Assembly: GCF_033898525.1 (NCBI RefSeq)
Contig: NZ_JAXAFJ010000011.1
Location: 39,556 to 103,555, forward strand
Reading direction: 5' to 3'
Source of the DNA: Flaviflagellibacter rhizophilus
GTDB taxonomy: Bacteria > Pseudomonadota > Alphaproteobacteria > Rhizobiales > Methylopilaceae
Length of the DNA: 64,000 bases
The notes beneath the pieces were generated by a model. That model was not told the DNA's origin. It did no database searches and saw nothing but the letters and a program-made list of their open reading frames with translations. Shown here piece by piece: positions 1-7,391 of the stretch. Positions within the stretch are counted from its first letter, which is position 1, and every line of letters starts with the position of its first letter. Made by a program: the position numbers and the translations under genes.

Positions 1-911
1 TGCAGGAGAATATCGGCCAGCACCAGACCGCCATCAGCCTCTACGAGAAGCTGCCGCCTGAATCCGGCTTCTCGGAGGATGCCGGCCTGAAGATCGCGGC
101 CAACCTTGCGCAGGACGAGCGGCAGGACGAGGCGGAAGCCAAGCTCCGCGACCTGATCGGCAAGGATGCGTCCGACCGTAACGCCGTGGTCGCCCTTGGG
201 CACCTGCTGCACCGCAAGAAGGATTATGCAGGCGCGGCCGAGATGTTCGGGAAGGCGATCGCGCTGATCGATGGGGAGCCGAAGAAGAGCGACTGGCCGC
301 TCTTCTTCGCACGCGGCGTGGCCTATGACGGCTCAAAGGAGTTCCCGAAAGCCGAGGCCGACCTGAAGAGGGCGAACGAGCTCGATCCGAACCAGCCTGC
401 CGTGCTGAACTATCTCGGCTATTCCTGGGTGGACCGGGGACTGAACGTCGAGCAGGGTCTCGAACTCATCAAGAAGGCCGTCGAGCTTCGCCCCAATGAC
501 GGGGACATCATCGACAGCCTGGGCTGGGCTTATTTCAAGCTCGGCAAATATGCTGAGGCCACCGCGGAGCTCGAGCGCGCGGTGGAGCAGAAGCCGCAAT
601 CCTGGGAGATCAACGATCATCTCGGCGATGTGTACTGGAAGACGGACCGCAAGCTTGAAGCGGGCTTCCAATGGCTCCACGCATTGTCGCTCGACATCGA
701 CCCCGAGAAGCGTCCGGCGATAGAGCGGAAGATCAAGGAAGGACTGGAGCCGGAAAAGCCGGCTGCCGAGGCCCGAAAGGTGGATCCGGTGACGCCTGCC
801 GAACCCGCTGCACCGGCGGACGCTCCGGCCGTCTCGGCCCCTGCTCCTTCCGAGGCAGCGCCAGCCGCTCCGGCACCGGAAAGCCCGGCTCCGGCTGAAG
901 GCCAGAACTAG
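1..911 (+). CDS. TPR-repeat protein, 5' end outside window
   Basis: The frame is open from the first bases of the window, so about 302 C-terminal codons are visible and the start lies upstream. Most of it is tetratricopeptide repeats: LNYLGYSWVDRG, DSLGWAYFKLGKYAEA and INDHLGDVYWKTDR show the paired-helix pattern, with Asn-Pro or Pro-Gln turns between units. After about position 750 the sequence turns into an Ala/Pro/Glu-rich tail of about 50 residues with no fold expected. TPR proteins are scaffolds that bind partner proteins; no enzymatic motif is seen. It ends 23 bases before ispE on the same strand, so co-transcription is possible. Any signal peptide would lie outside the window, so its cellular location cannot be judged. 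Confidence 0.85.
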   Translation, partial: QENIGQHQTAISLYEKLPPESGFSEDAGLKIAANLAQDERQDEAEAKLRDLIGKDASDRNAVVALGHLLHRKKDYAGAAEMFGKAIALIDGEPKKSDWPLFFARGVAYDGSKEFPKAEADLKRANELDPNQPAVLNYLGYSWVDRGLNVEQGLELIKKAVELRPNDGDIIDSLGWAYFKLGKYAEATAELERAVEQKPQSWEINDHLGDVYWKTDRKLEAGFQWLHALSLDIDPEKRPAIERKIKEGLEPEKPAAEARKVDPVTPAEPAAPADAPAVSAPAPSEAAPAAPAPESPAPAEGQN

Positions 912-934
912 ACGCGCCCCGACGCAAGATAGGA

Positions 935-1813
935 ATGGCCGGCGTGATCCTGACCGCGCGCGCACCCGCGAAGATCAATCTCACCTTGCGCGTACTGGGC
1001 AGGCGGTTGGACGGCTTCCACGAGTTGGAGAGCCTTGTCGCGTTCTCCGGCACTGCGGATCTGCTGACGCTCGACACTGAAGGCCGGTTCGGCCTTGATG
1101 TGGATGGGCCGACCGCCGCAGCCGCAGGCCCGGAGAGCGACAACCTCGTCATCAGGGCCGCGCGCGCGCTGCAGGCGCGTGTGCCGGAACTGCGCTTGGG
1201 GCGCTTCCATCTGAAGAAGCGCTTGCCCGTGGCTGCGGGGGTGGGTGGCGGTTCATCCGACGCCGCTGCGGCGCTGCGCCTGCTCGCGCAGGCAAACGGC
1301 ATCCGTCTGGACGATGTTCGGGTGTTCGAAGCGGCTGCCGAGACGGGGTCGGATATCCCGGTTTGCCTGACGCCGACCTCGCGCATTTTCCGGGGAAGGG
1401 GCGAACGTGTCAGCGCCGGGGTGGGGCTCGCTCCGTTGAGTGCGGTGCTGGTCAATCCGGGCGTGCACCTGTCTACGGCCGACGTGTTCCGCGCGCTCGC
1501 CCTTCAGCCGGGCGCGACAGGCCCGTCGACGGCGGCGCTGGAAGAAGGTTTCGGCGGTGACTTCCGGCGCCTGGTGTCGGTCCTTGAGAGCGACGTCAAC
1601 GATCTGGAGCCTGCCGCGCGCTCGCTTTCGCCGGAGATCAGCGCGGCGCTTCTCGCCGTGCAGCAGACGGGGGGATGCCGCTTCTCCCGTATGTCCGGAT
1701 CGGGGGCGACCGTCTTCGGGCTGTACGATCACTGCCATGCGGCTGCGGCCGCCGCCCGCGTACTGAAGGCTCGTCACCCCGGATACTGGGTCAAGCCGAC
1801 GCTTCTGCGCTGA
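935..1813 (+). CDS. ispE: 4-diphosphocytidyl-2-C-methyl-D-erythritol kinase
   Basis: 292 residues, normal for IspE. This GHMP-family kinase uses ATP to phosphorylate the 2-hydroxyl of CDP-methylerythritol in the cytoplasmic MEP route to isoprenoids. The start ARAPAKINLTLRVLGRR is the family's substrate-binding N terminus, and the glycine-rich ATP loop PVAAGVGGGSSDAAAALRLL is intact. The late MSGSGATVFGLYD motif is the third GHMP motif. The ATG at 935 gives the expected N terminus, although its Shine-Dalgarno sequence is weak. It follows the TPR gene closely, and the next gene, on the other strand, makes polyprenyl diphosphate, which consumes the products of this pathway. Confidence 0.96.
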   Translation: MAGVILTARAPAKINLTLRVLGRRLDGFHELESLVAFSGTADLLTLDTEGRFGLDVDGPTAAAAGPESDNLVIRAARALQARVPELRLGRFHLKKRLPVAAGVGGGSSDAAAALRLLAQANGIRLDDVRVFEAAAETGSDIPVCLTPTSRIFRGRGERVSAGVGLAPLSAVLVNPGVHLSTADVFRALALQPGATGPSTAALEEGFGGDFRRLVSVLESDVNDLEPAARSLSPEISAALLAVQQTGGCRFSRMSGSGATVFGLYDHCHAAAAAARVLKARHPGYWVKPTLLR

Positions 1814-1822
1814 ACCCGAGCC

Positions 1823-2839
1823 TCAGTGGGCGCGAGCGGTCACGAAGTCGATCACGTCCAGCAAGGCACGCTTGGCCTGGCTGTCCGGGAAGACGTCAAG
1901 AGCCTCGCACGCGGTGGCGCCGTAATGACGCGCCCGCGCAAGGGTCTCCTCGATTGCGCCATGCCGCTGCAGCAGTTCGATCGCCGTTTCGAGCGCCGAA
2001 TCGTCAGCATGCCCCTGTTCCAGCGTGCGCTTCCAGAACTCGCGCTCGCCGGGTGAGCCGCGACGCACCGCGAAGATGACGGGAAGGGTGATCTTGCCCT
2101 CACGGAAGTCATCGCCGACCTTCTTGCCGAGCTTGGCTTCGCGCCCGCCATAGTCCAGCGCATCATCGACCAGCTGGAAGGCGATGCCGAGATTGGCGCC
2201 GTAGGAGCGGGCGGCATCCTGCTCTTCCGTCGCTCCCATGAGAGCCGGTCCGACTTCACAGGCGGCGGCGAACAAAGCGGCCGTCTTGGCGCTGATCACG
2301 GCCAGATATTCGTCTTCCGTGGTGGCGATGTTCTTGGCGGCGGCGAGCTGCATAACCTCGCCTTCGGCGATCACCGTTGCGGCGGTGGACAGGATGTCGA
2401 GGCCGGGCAGCGAGCCCACTTCCACCATCATCCGGAAAGCCTGGCCGAGCAGGAAATCCCCGACGAGAACACTGGCCTGGTTTCCCCAGACCATACGGGC
2501 AGACGCCTTGCCACGGCGCATCTCGCTTTCATCCACCACATCGTCGTGGAGCAGCGTCGCCGTGTGCATGAACTCCACGGCCGCTGCCAGGCGGATATGG
2601 CCGTCGCCGGGATAGCGCGCGAGTTTCGCCGCCGCGAGCGTGAGCAGCGGGCGTAGCCTTTTGCCTCCGGATTCGATCAGATGGTTCGCCACCTCGGGAA
2701 TCATCTGCACGTCGGAGCCTGTGCGGGACAGGATCAAGGAATTAACAAGGCTGAGATCGGATGCGACAAGCGCCGAAAGTGCCTCAAGCTCAGAACCGCC
2801 ATCGTGGCGCGGCTCTTCCACCGGTATCACAACTCCCAC
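1823..2839 (-). CDS. polyprenyl diphosphate synthase (octa/decaprenyl type)
   Basis: 338 residues if read from the GTG at 2839, which has AGGGAAGG six bases upstream; reading further upstream would add antisense of the neighbouring DUF2007 gene. It is a trans-prenyltransferase that extends farnesyl diphosphate with isopentenyl diphosphate. Both aspartate-rich Mg-diphosphate motifs are intact: LLHDDVVDES (first, with the usual HTATLLHDD context) and QLVDDALDYGG (second). GGKRLRPLLTLAAAKL is the substrate-binding N-terminal motif. By family it should make the ubiquinone side chain; alphaproteobacteria usually make Q-10, but chain length cannot be read from the sequence. It converges on ispE with a 9-base gap. 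Confidence 0.93.
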   Translation of the reverse strand: MGVVIPVEEPRHDGGSELEALSALVASDLSLVNSLILSRTGSDVQMIPEVANHLIESGGKRLRPLLTLAAAKLARYPGDGHIRLAAAVEFMHTATLLHDDVVDESEMRRGKASARMVWGNQASVLVGDFLLGQAFRMMVEVGSLPGLDILSTAATVIAEGEVMQLAAAKNIATTEDEYLAVISAKTAALFAAACEVGPALMGATEEQDAARSYGANLGIAFQLVDDALDYGGREAKLGKKVGDDFREGKITLPVIFAVRRGSPGEREFWKRTLEQGHADDSALETAIELLQRHGAIEETLARARHYGATACEALDVFPDSQAKRALLDVIDFVTARAH

Positions 2840-2941
2840 GATGATCCTTCCCTGGCGCAAGTGCTGCGGACCATATGCATCGCAACGCGCTGCGGGCAAG
2901 GCTTGATTGGGCCCTCGCACCCCATATGAGGAAGGCCGGTA

Positions 2942-3166
2942 ATGAAGGAACTGCTGCGGGCCAACGACATGGTGCTCATCTCCTTCGCCTGCTCGCTGCT
3001 GGAGGGCGAAGGCGTGGAGCATGTTCTCCTCGACACGAATATGAGCGTGCTGGACGGTTCGATCGGAGCCATTCCCCGGCGCCTGCTCGTGGGCGACGAG
3101 GACCATGACAGGGCGCGGCGCATCCTGTCCGAACACGGGCTGCGGCACGAACTGCGCCCGGCATGA
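2942..3166 (+). CDS. DUF2007 domain protein
   Basis: 74 residues. It begins MKELLRANDMVLISFACSLL and has the compact beta-alpha-beta pattern of the DUF2007 (putative signal-transducing protein) family, ending in LLVGDEDHDRARRILSEHG. The family is small, cytosolic and of unknown function. The ATG at 2942 is preceded by GAAGG. The stop codon overlaps the start of the methyltransferase gene in an ATGA, so the two are translationally coupled. In many alphaproteobacteria this small gene sits next to a TrmN6-like methyltransferase, so a shared role is plausible but unproven. Confidence 0.85.
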   Translation: MKELLRANDMVLISFACSLLEGEGVEHVLLDTNMSVLDGSIGAIPRRLLVGDEDHDRARRILSEHGLRHELRPA

Positions 3167-3909
3167 GCGAGATGGGCGACCTGACGGACGATGCGGTGCT
3201 TGGCGGGAGGCTCAGGCTGCTGCAGCCGGCACGCGGCCATCGCGCGGGCAGTGATGCCGTTCTGCTGGCGTCCGCCGTGCCGGCAGGGGATGGCGAGCAC
3301 GTGCTGGATTTCGGTGCCGGAGTAGGCACTGCAGGTCTCGCGGTTCTGGAGCGGGTTGGCGGAACTTGCGCGACGTTGGTCGAGATCGCGCCTGACCTCG
3401 CCGAACTGGCACGCAGCAATGCCGAGCGCAACGGCATGGCGGAACGAGTGCGGGTTCTCACCTCCGATGTCGGCCGTCTCGTTGCCGATGGAGTCGTGCC
3501 GCCGGATAGGGCCGATCACGTCTTGATGAACCCACCATTCCACGACCCTCATGGCCGCCGTTCGCCCGACCCCGCGACGGCGCGTGCACGCATGGCCGAA
3601 GTCGGACTTCTCGACCTGTGGTGCCGCAGCGCGGCCGGCGTGCTGAAGCCCGGCGGAACGCTGACATTGATTCATCGTCCTGACGCTCTGGACGAGATAT
3701 TGCAGGCGACAGCCCGGCGGTTCGGTGGCGTGTGGCTGCGCTTCGTGCATCCCGATCCAGGCCGGCCAGCAGTCCGGGTGCTTCTGGCCGGCATCAAGGG
3801 GAGCAAGGCACCGCTTCGCGTTCTGCCGCCCCTGATGTTGCAGGGTGGGGAAGGGCGCTTCAGCGAGGAAGCCGAGGCCCTCCATCGCGGCGCCGGCATG
3901 CAGATATAA
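3163..3909 (+). CDS. TrmN6-like SAM-dependent methyltransferase
   Basis: 248 residues. A class I methyltransferase of the group that includes TrmN6 (YfiC), which methylates N6 of A37 in tRNA1(Val). HVLDFGAGVGTAGLAVL is the SAM-binding motif I, LVEIAPDLAELARSNAERNG covers the acidic residue that holds the SAM ribose, and VLMNPPFHDP is the NPPF/Y catalytic motif of N6-adenine methyltransferases. RAGSDAVLLASAVPA near the N terminus is also typical of the YfiC group. It is coupled to the DUF2007 gene by a 4-base overlap and ends just before a hairpin terminator. The exact tRNA target is inferred from the family. Confidence 0.88.
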   Translation: MSEMGDLTDDAVLGGRLRLLQPARGHRAGSDAVLLASAVPAGDGEHVLDFGAGVGTAGLAVLERVGGTCATLVEIAPDLAELARSNAERNGMAERVRVLTSDVGRLVADGVVPPDRADHVLMNPPFHDPHGRRSPDPATARARMAEVGLLDLWCRSAAGVLKPGGTLTLIHRPDALDEILQATARRFGGVWLRFVHPDPGRPAVRVLLAGIKGSKAPLRVLPPLMLQGGEGRFSEEAEALHRGAGMQI

Positions 3910-3913
3910 GAAG

Positions 3914-3935
3914 AAGGGGCGCCGGAGCGCCCCTT
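3914..3935. terminator. bidirectional hairpin terminator
   Basis: A 9-bp stem (AAGGGGCGC pairs with GCGCCCCTT, loop CGGA) lies between two convergent genes. On the minus strand it is followed by a pyrimidine tract TTCTTCTT, so it is a better terminator for the secreted protein gene at 3944-4237 than for the methyltransferase. Confidence 0.75.
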
Positions 3936-3943
3936 AGACATGA

Positions 3944-4237
3944 TCAATACCGGTAGCGGCGCGGATAGCAGCGGCGCTCGACCACGCGGCGCCATTCGCC
4001 ATAGACCCGCTTGCGAACCACGACACGCTCGCAATGACGGCGCGGCGGCGGAGCGTAGTAGCGGCGCGGACGGTACTCGTCGCGATAGTAGCGGCGGGGC
4101 GGACCGTATCCGTACCCATATCCCGGCCCGACATGGATGCCGAAACCGACCTGAGCCGCGGCGGGGGCCGGGGCCGAGGCGACGCCAAAGCCAAGAGCCA
4201 TGATGGCTCCGAAAACAAGAGCAAGCTTGCGGAACAT
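3944..4237 (-). CDS. small secreted Tyr/Arg-rich protein
   Basis: 97 residues from the ATG at 4237, which has AAAGGAGG at good spacing (an ATG six bases earlier sits too close to it). Residues 1 to about 28 (MFRKLALVFGAIMALGFGVA then an Ala/Pro stretch ending AAAQ) form a signal peptide. The mature part begins GFGIHVGPGYGYGYGPPRRYY and is rich in Tyr, Gly, Pro and Arg, with two cysteines (HCERVVV and RRCYPRR) that could form one disulfide. Similar short exported proteins are common in Hyphomicrobiales and have no known function. A near-match to an EcfG promoter lies 55-79 bases upstream, hinting at stress control. Confidence 0.75.
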   Translation of the reverse strand: MFRKLALVFGAIMALGFGVASAPAPAAAQVGFGIHVGPGYGYGYGPPRRYYRDEYRPRRYYAPPPRRHCERVVVRKRVYGEWRRVVERRCYPRRYRY

Positions 4238-4291
4238 AGCCATTCCTCCTTTGACGCTCCCCCTTTGGGATCGCGTCCATGATCGCTTTGT

Positions 4292-4316
4292 AACGCGCAG
4301 CGTCTGAACTCGTTCT
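4292..4316 (-). promoter_or_regulatory. weak EcfG-like promoter candidate
   Basis: On the minus strand the region reads AGAAC, a 16-base spacer, then CGTT. The alphaproteobacterial EcfG consensus is GGAAC-N16/17-CGTT, so there is one mismatch in the -35. It ends about 55 bases before the ATG at 4237, a sensible leader length. Confidence 0.3.
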
Positions 4317-4405
4317 GATCTGGCCGTTCATCGGGCATTCACCCAGCGGAACGCCTTGCGGGGGCGGGGTTTGACCCGCATGATCCGGCTAAGAGAGAGG
4401 TATAC

Positions 4406-4585
4406 ATGCCGCCCCTGATCCCACTTGCCGCATTGGCTGCCTTGTCCGTTTATGGAGCCCGCTGGGCGCGCAAGGAATGGCGCCGGATCAATGCCGAACT
4501 CGATGCGGTGCGGCCTCCGGAGGATGACCGCGCGCATCCCGTGCTGCGGCGTGATCCCGCGACTGGAGAATGGCGCCCGCACTAG
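4406..4585 (+). CDS. small membrane-associated protein upstream of glyQ
   Basis: 59 residues. The ATG at 4406 is preceded by AGAGAGG with a 5-base gap, a strong ribosome binding site. Residues 1-19 (MPPLIPLAALAALSVYGAR) form a short hydrophobic helix, followed by a basic stretch (WARKEWRRI) and an acidic, Pro-rich end (LRRDPATGEWRPH). The pattern of a short N-terminal membrane anchor with a charged cytoplasmic tail is clear. I do not recognise a named family. It lies 68 bases upstream of glyQ on the same strand and may share its transcript. Confidence 0.65.
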   Translation: MPPLIPLAALAALSVYGARWARKEWRRINAELDAVRPPEDDRAHPVLRRDPATGEWRPH

Positions 4586-4653
4586 AGGGTGTGCTTGCCC
4601 CATGGTGGAGCGGTGTCTAGGGTGCCGCACCTTTCGTCAGCCGCAGCAGATCC

Positions 4654-5583
4654 ATGTCCGAGAACCTTCAGGGGCCGCTGAGCCCGACCCGCTCCTTCCA
4701 GGGGCTGATCCTCACGCTGCAGACCTTCTGGGCGGAACGCGGCTGCGTGATCCTGCAGCCCTACGACATGGAGGTTGGAGCCGGCACCTTCCATCCCGCC
4801 ACCACTCTTCGCGCTCTGGGGCCGAAGCGCTGGAACGCCGCGTATGTGCAGCCCTCGCGCCGCCCCAAGGATGGCCGCTATGGCGAAAATCCCAACCGCT
4901 TCCAGCACTATTACCAGTTCCAGGTGATCCTGAAGCCGAACCCGCCGAACCTGCAGGAGCTCTACCTGGAGTCCCTCAAAGCCATCGGCATCGATTCGGC
5001 GCTGCACGACATCCGCTTCGTCGAGGACGACTGGGAAAGCCCGACCCTCGGCGCCTGGGGGCTGGGCTGGGAGTGCTGGTGCGACGGCATGGAGGTGTCG
5101 CAGTTCACCTATTTCCAGCAGGTCGCCGGCATCGAGTGCAATCCCGTGGCAGGCGAACTGACCTACGGGCTCGAGCGGCTGGCCATGTACCTTCAGGGCG
5201 TCGACAATGGCTTCGACCTCAACTTCAATGGCGGCGAGGGCGAGAACCGCGTCACCTATGGCGATGTGTTCAAGCAGGCTGAGGAGGAGTACTCCCGGCA
5301 CAATTTCGAACATGCCGACACTGAAATGCTGTTTCGCCACTTCCGAGACGCGGAAGCGGAATGCCGCTCTTTGCTGGCGAAGGGCGAGGGTGAGCGGCAC
5401 CTGATGGTGATGCCGGCCTACGACCAGTGCATCAAGGCCAGCCACGTCTTCAACCTGCTGGACGCGCGCGGCGTGATCTCCGTGACGGAACGCCAGAGCT
5501 ACATCCTGCGCGTGCGCGAGCTGGCGAAAGCTTGCGGCGCGGCCTGGCTGAAGACCGCCGGCGGCGGCGTACTGGCGGCCTAG
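4654..5583 (+). CDS. glyQ: glycyl-tRNA synthetase alpha subunit
   Basis: 309 residues, full length for the alpha chain of the bacterial alpha2-beta2 enzyme, which charges tRNA-Gly with glycine. The alpha chain holds the class II catalytic core. RSFQGLILTLQTFWAERGC at the N terminus, MEVGAGTFHPATTLRALGPK (motif 2 region) and YGENPNRFQHYYQFQVILKP are hallmark GlyQ sequences, and TYGLERLAMYLQGVDN marks motif 3. Its partner glyS lies 1.8 kb downstream on the same strand, separated by an antiparallel GGDEF-EAL gene whose stop codon overlaps the glyQ stop in a shared CTAG. The two subunits are therefore probably not on one simple transcript. Confidence 0.98.
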   Translation: MSENLQGPLSPTRSFQGLILTLQTFWAERGCVILQPYDMEVGAGTFHPATTLRALGPKRWNAAYVQPSRRPKDGRYGENPNRFQHYYQFQVILKPNPPNLQELYLESLKAIGIDSALHDIRFVEDDWESPTLGAWGLGWECWCDGMEVSQFTYFQQVAGIECNPVAGELTYGLERLAMYLQGVDNGFDLNFNGGEGENRVTYGDVFKQAEEEYSRHNFEHADTEMLFRHFRDAEAECRSLLAKGEGERHLMVMPAYDQCIKASHVFNLLDARGVISVTERQSYILRVRELAKACGAAWLKTAGGGVLAA

Positions 5584-7181
5584 AGCGACGCGATTTTCCG
5601 CAGGGGATCGGCGTCGGCAAGCAGCGTTGCCACATCCTTGGCCGAAAGGGCTTTCCCGAAAAGGAAGCCTTGTCCCTGCTCGCAGCCTTTCCGGATCAGG
5701 CAGTCGCGCTGCTCCGCGTTCTCGACGCCCTCGGCGATGATGGTGAGGCCGAGCCCCTGGCCCAGCCCCAGCATCGCCCGCACGATGGCGTCGTTCTCCG
5801 GATCCTCGCCCCCCAGGGCATCGACATAGCTCCTGTCGATCTTGATCTTGTCGAAGCGGAAGTTGCGCAAGTGGTAGATGCTTGAGTAGCCGGTGCCGAA
5901 ATCGTCCAGCGCGATCTGCACGCCTGCGTCGCGCAGACGACTGAGCACCACTTGCGCCAGTTCAAGATCGCTCACGAGCGAGCTTTCGGTGATCTCGATG
6001 GCAAGGCGTGCTGGGTTCAGCCCGGTTTCCGCCAGGATGGCGAGAACCCTGAGACCCATGGTGCGATCCCGCAGCAGGACGGCGGACAGGTTCACCGAAA
6101 GCACGATGTGATCCGGCCATTCCAGCGCATCGCGGCAGGCGCGCCTCAACAGGCTTTCCGTGAGGTCGCGGATAAGCGCGGTGTCCTCGGCGATGGGAAT
6201 GAACCTGTCGGGCGGCATGTTGCCCTTGGTGGGATGCGTCCAGCGCGCCAGTGCCTCGAAGCCCACGATCTGCTGAGTCTTGAGGTTCACGATGGGCTGG
6301 TAATGCGAGAGCACATCGCCGCTGACGATGGCGTGCCTGAGGTCCCGCTCCATCGTGATGCGCTGCAGCACGAGGTCGTCCATGCTCTCCTCGAAGAAGC
6401 ATGACGAGGAGCCTCCTGACTCCTTGGAGCGATAGAGCGCTATATCCGCGCGCCTGAGGAGATCTGCGCCCAAAGTGCCGTCCTGAGGCGCCAGCGCGAT
6501 CCCGATGCTGGCCCCGATAATGTGTTCGCTGCCCGCGGCAAAGAACGGCTCTTCGAACGCCATCGCAACCTTGCGGACAACAGCGGTAGCGGCATCGAGG
6601 CCGCTGAGATCGAAGGCGATCAGCGCGAACTCATCACCGCCTAGCCGTGCGAGGAAAGTGCCTTCTTTGAACAGGCCCGAAAGGCGCTTGGAAAGAGAAA
6701 CGAGCAGCTCATCCCCGGCGGGATGGCCGAAGCCATCATTGACGCGCTTGAAGCCGTTGAGGTCGATCAACAGAACGGCATGGCATCGTCCGTCCGCAGG
6801 ACCCTGCAGCATGGCGTTGTCGAGCACCTCACCGAGGTGGCGGCGGTTCGGCAGGCCCGTGAGGGGGTCAAGCAAAGCAAGGTTGCGCGCGGCGCTTTCC
6901 GCCTCGTTGCGAAGGCGGATTTCAACCCGCTGATCCTGAATGCGGCGGAACGCGAAGATCAGCGTGGCAAGGCTCAGGAAGCCGGCCAGGAGGAATATCT
7001 CGTCCAGCTGCCACGACTCGTGATCCTGAATGAAGTCTTCCAGGCGCTCCGCAAAGTCGAAGTGCGCAGCCAGCGCGAAAAGACACGTCGTCGATGCCAG
7101 GAGAATAATGCCGTCCAGCACGGATCTGCGATGCGCCCAGGGGCGGACCGGGGCCTTTCGATTGGTGCGGCGTTCTTCCAT
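5580..7181 (-). CDS. membrane GGDEF-EAL c-di-GMP enzyme
   Basis: 533 residues. Two hydrophobic stretches near residues 20-40 and 62-80 flank a short acidic segment, so the N terminus is a two-helix membrane anchor with a small loop. The diguanylate cyclase domain follows (LTGLPNRRHLGE, and LARLGGDEFALIA with an intact GGDEF), with no RxxD inhibitory site in front. The EAL phosphodiesterase domain has FEALARW, LSVNLSAV, EITESSLV, LDDFGTGYSS, KIDRSYV and AEGVENAEQ, so all metal and catalytic residues look intact. Both activities are possible; which one dominates cannot be read from sequence. It sits antiparallel between glyQ and glyS. A nested palindrome overlaps its upstream region. Confidence 0.93.
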   Translation of the reverse strand: MEERRTNRKAPVRPWAHRRSVLDGIILLASTTCLFALAAHFDFAERLEDFIQDHESWQLDEIFLLAGFLSLATLIFAFRRIQDQRVEIRLRNEAESAARNLALLDPLTGLPNRRHLGEVLDNAMLQGPADGRCHAVLLIDLNGFKRVNDGFGHPAGDELLVSLSKRLSGLFKEGTFLARLGGDEFALIAFDLSGLDAATAVVRKVAMAFEEPFFAAGSEHIIGASIGIALAPQDGTLGADLLRRADIALYRSKESGGSSSCFFEESMDDLVLQRITMERDLRHAIVSGDVLSHYQPIVNLKTQQIVGFEALARWTHPTKGNMPPDRFIPIAEDTALIRDLTESLLRRACRDALEWPDHIVLSVNLSAVLLRDRTMGLRVLAILAETGLNPARLAIEITESSLVSDLELAQVVLSRLRDAGVQIALDDFGTGYSSIYHLRNFRFDKIKIDRSYVDALGGEDPENDAIVRAMLGLGQGLGLTIIAEGVENAEQRDCLIRKGCEQGQGFLFGKALSAKDVATLLADADPLRKIASL

Positions 7182-7191
7182 CTCGATGATC

Positions 7192-7221
7192 GATCCACAG
7201 TTTGATCGATCATTGTGGATC
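7192..7221. promoter_or_regulatory. nested palindrome upstream of GGDEF-EAL gene
   Basis: GATCCACA (7192-7199) and TGTGGATC (7214-7221) are perfect inverted repeats around a second 10-base palindrome, TGATCGATCA (7203-7212). The element begins 11 bases upstream of the ATG of the GGDEF-EAL gene, where a repressor or a transcript hairpin could act. Confidence 0.5.
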
Positions 7222-7391
7222 CGAAGTCCTGATTTAACGTGAACCCCACGTTGCAGCCCGTGACGGTCTGCACGTCTGGTCGAAGCCTTCGCTGGGCTCC
7301 GACCCCGCAGCTGGACAATACTCTCGCCGCGCCGCTGCCGGACAGCGCGGCAGGTGACTTTTCACCCGCGCCTTGCTAAGCGGCAACGGCC

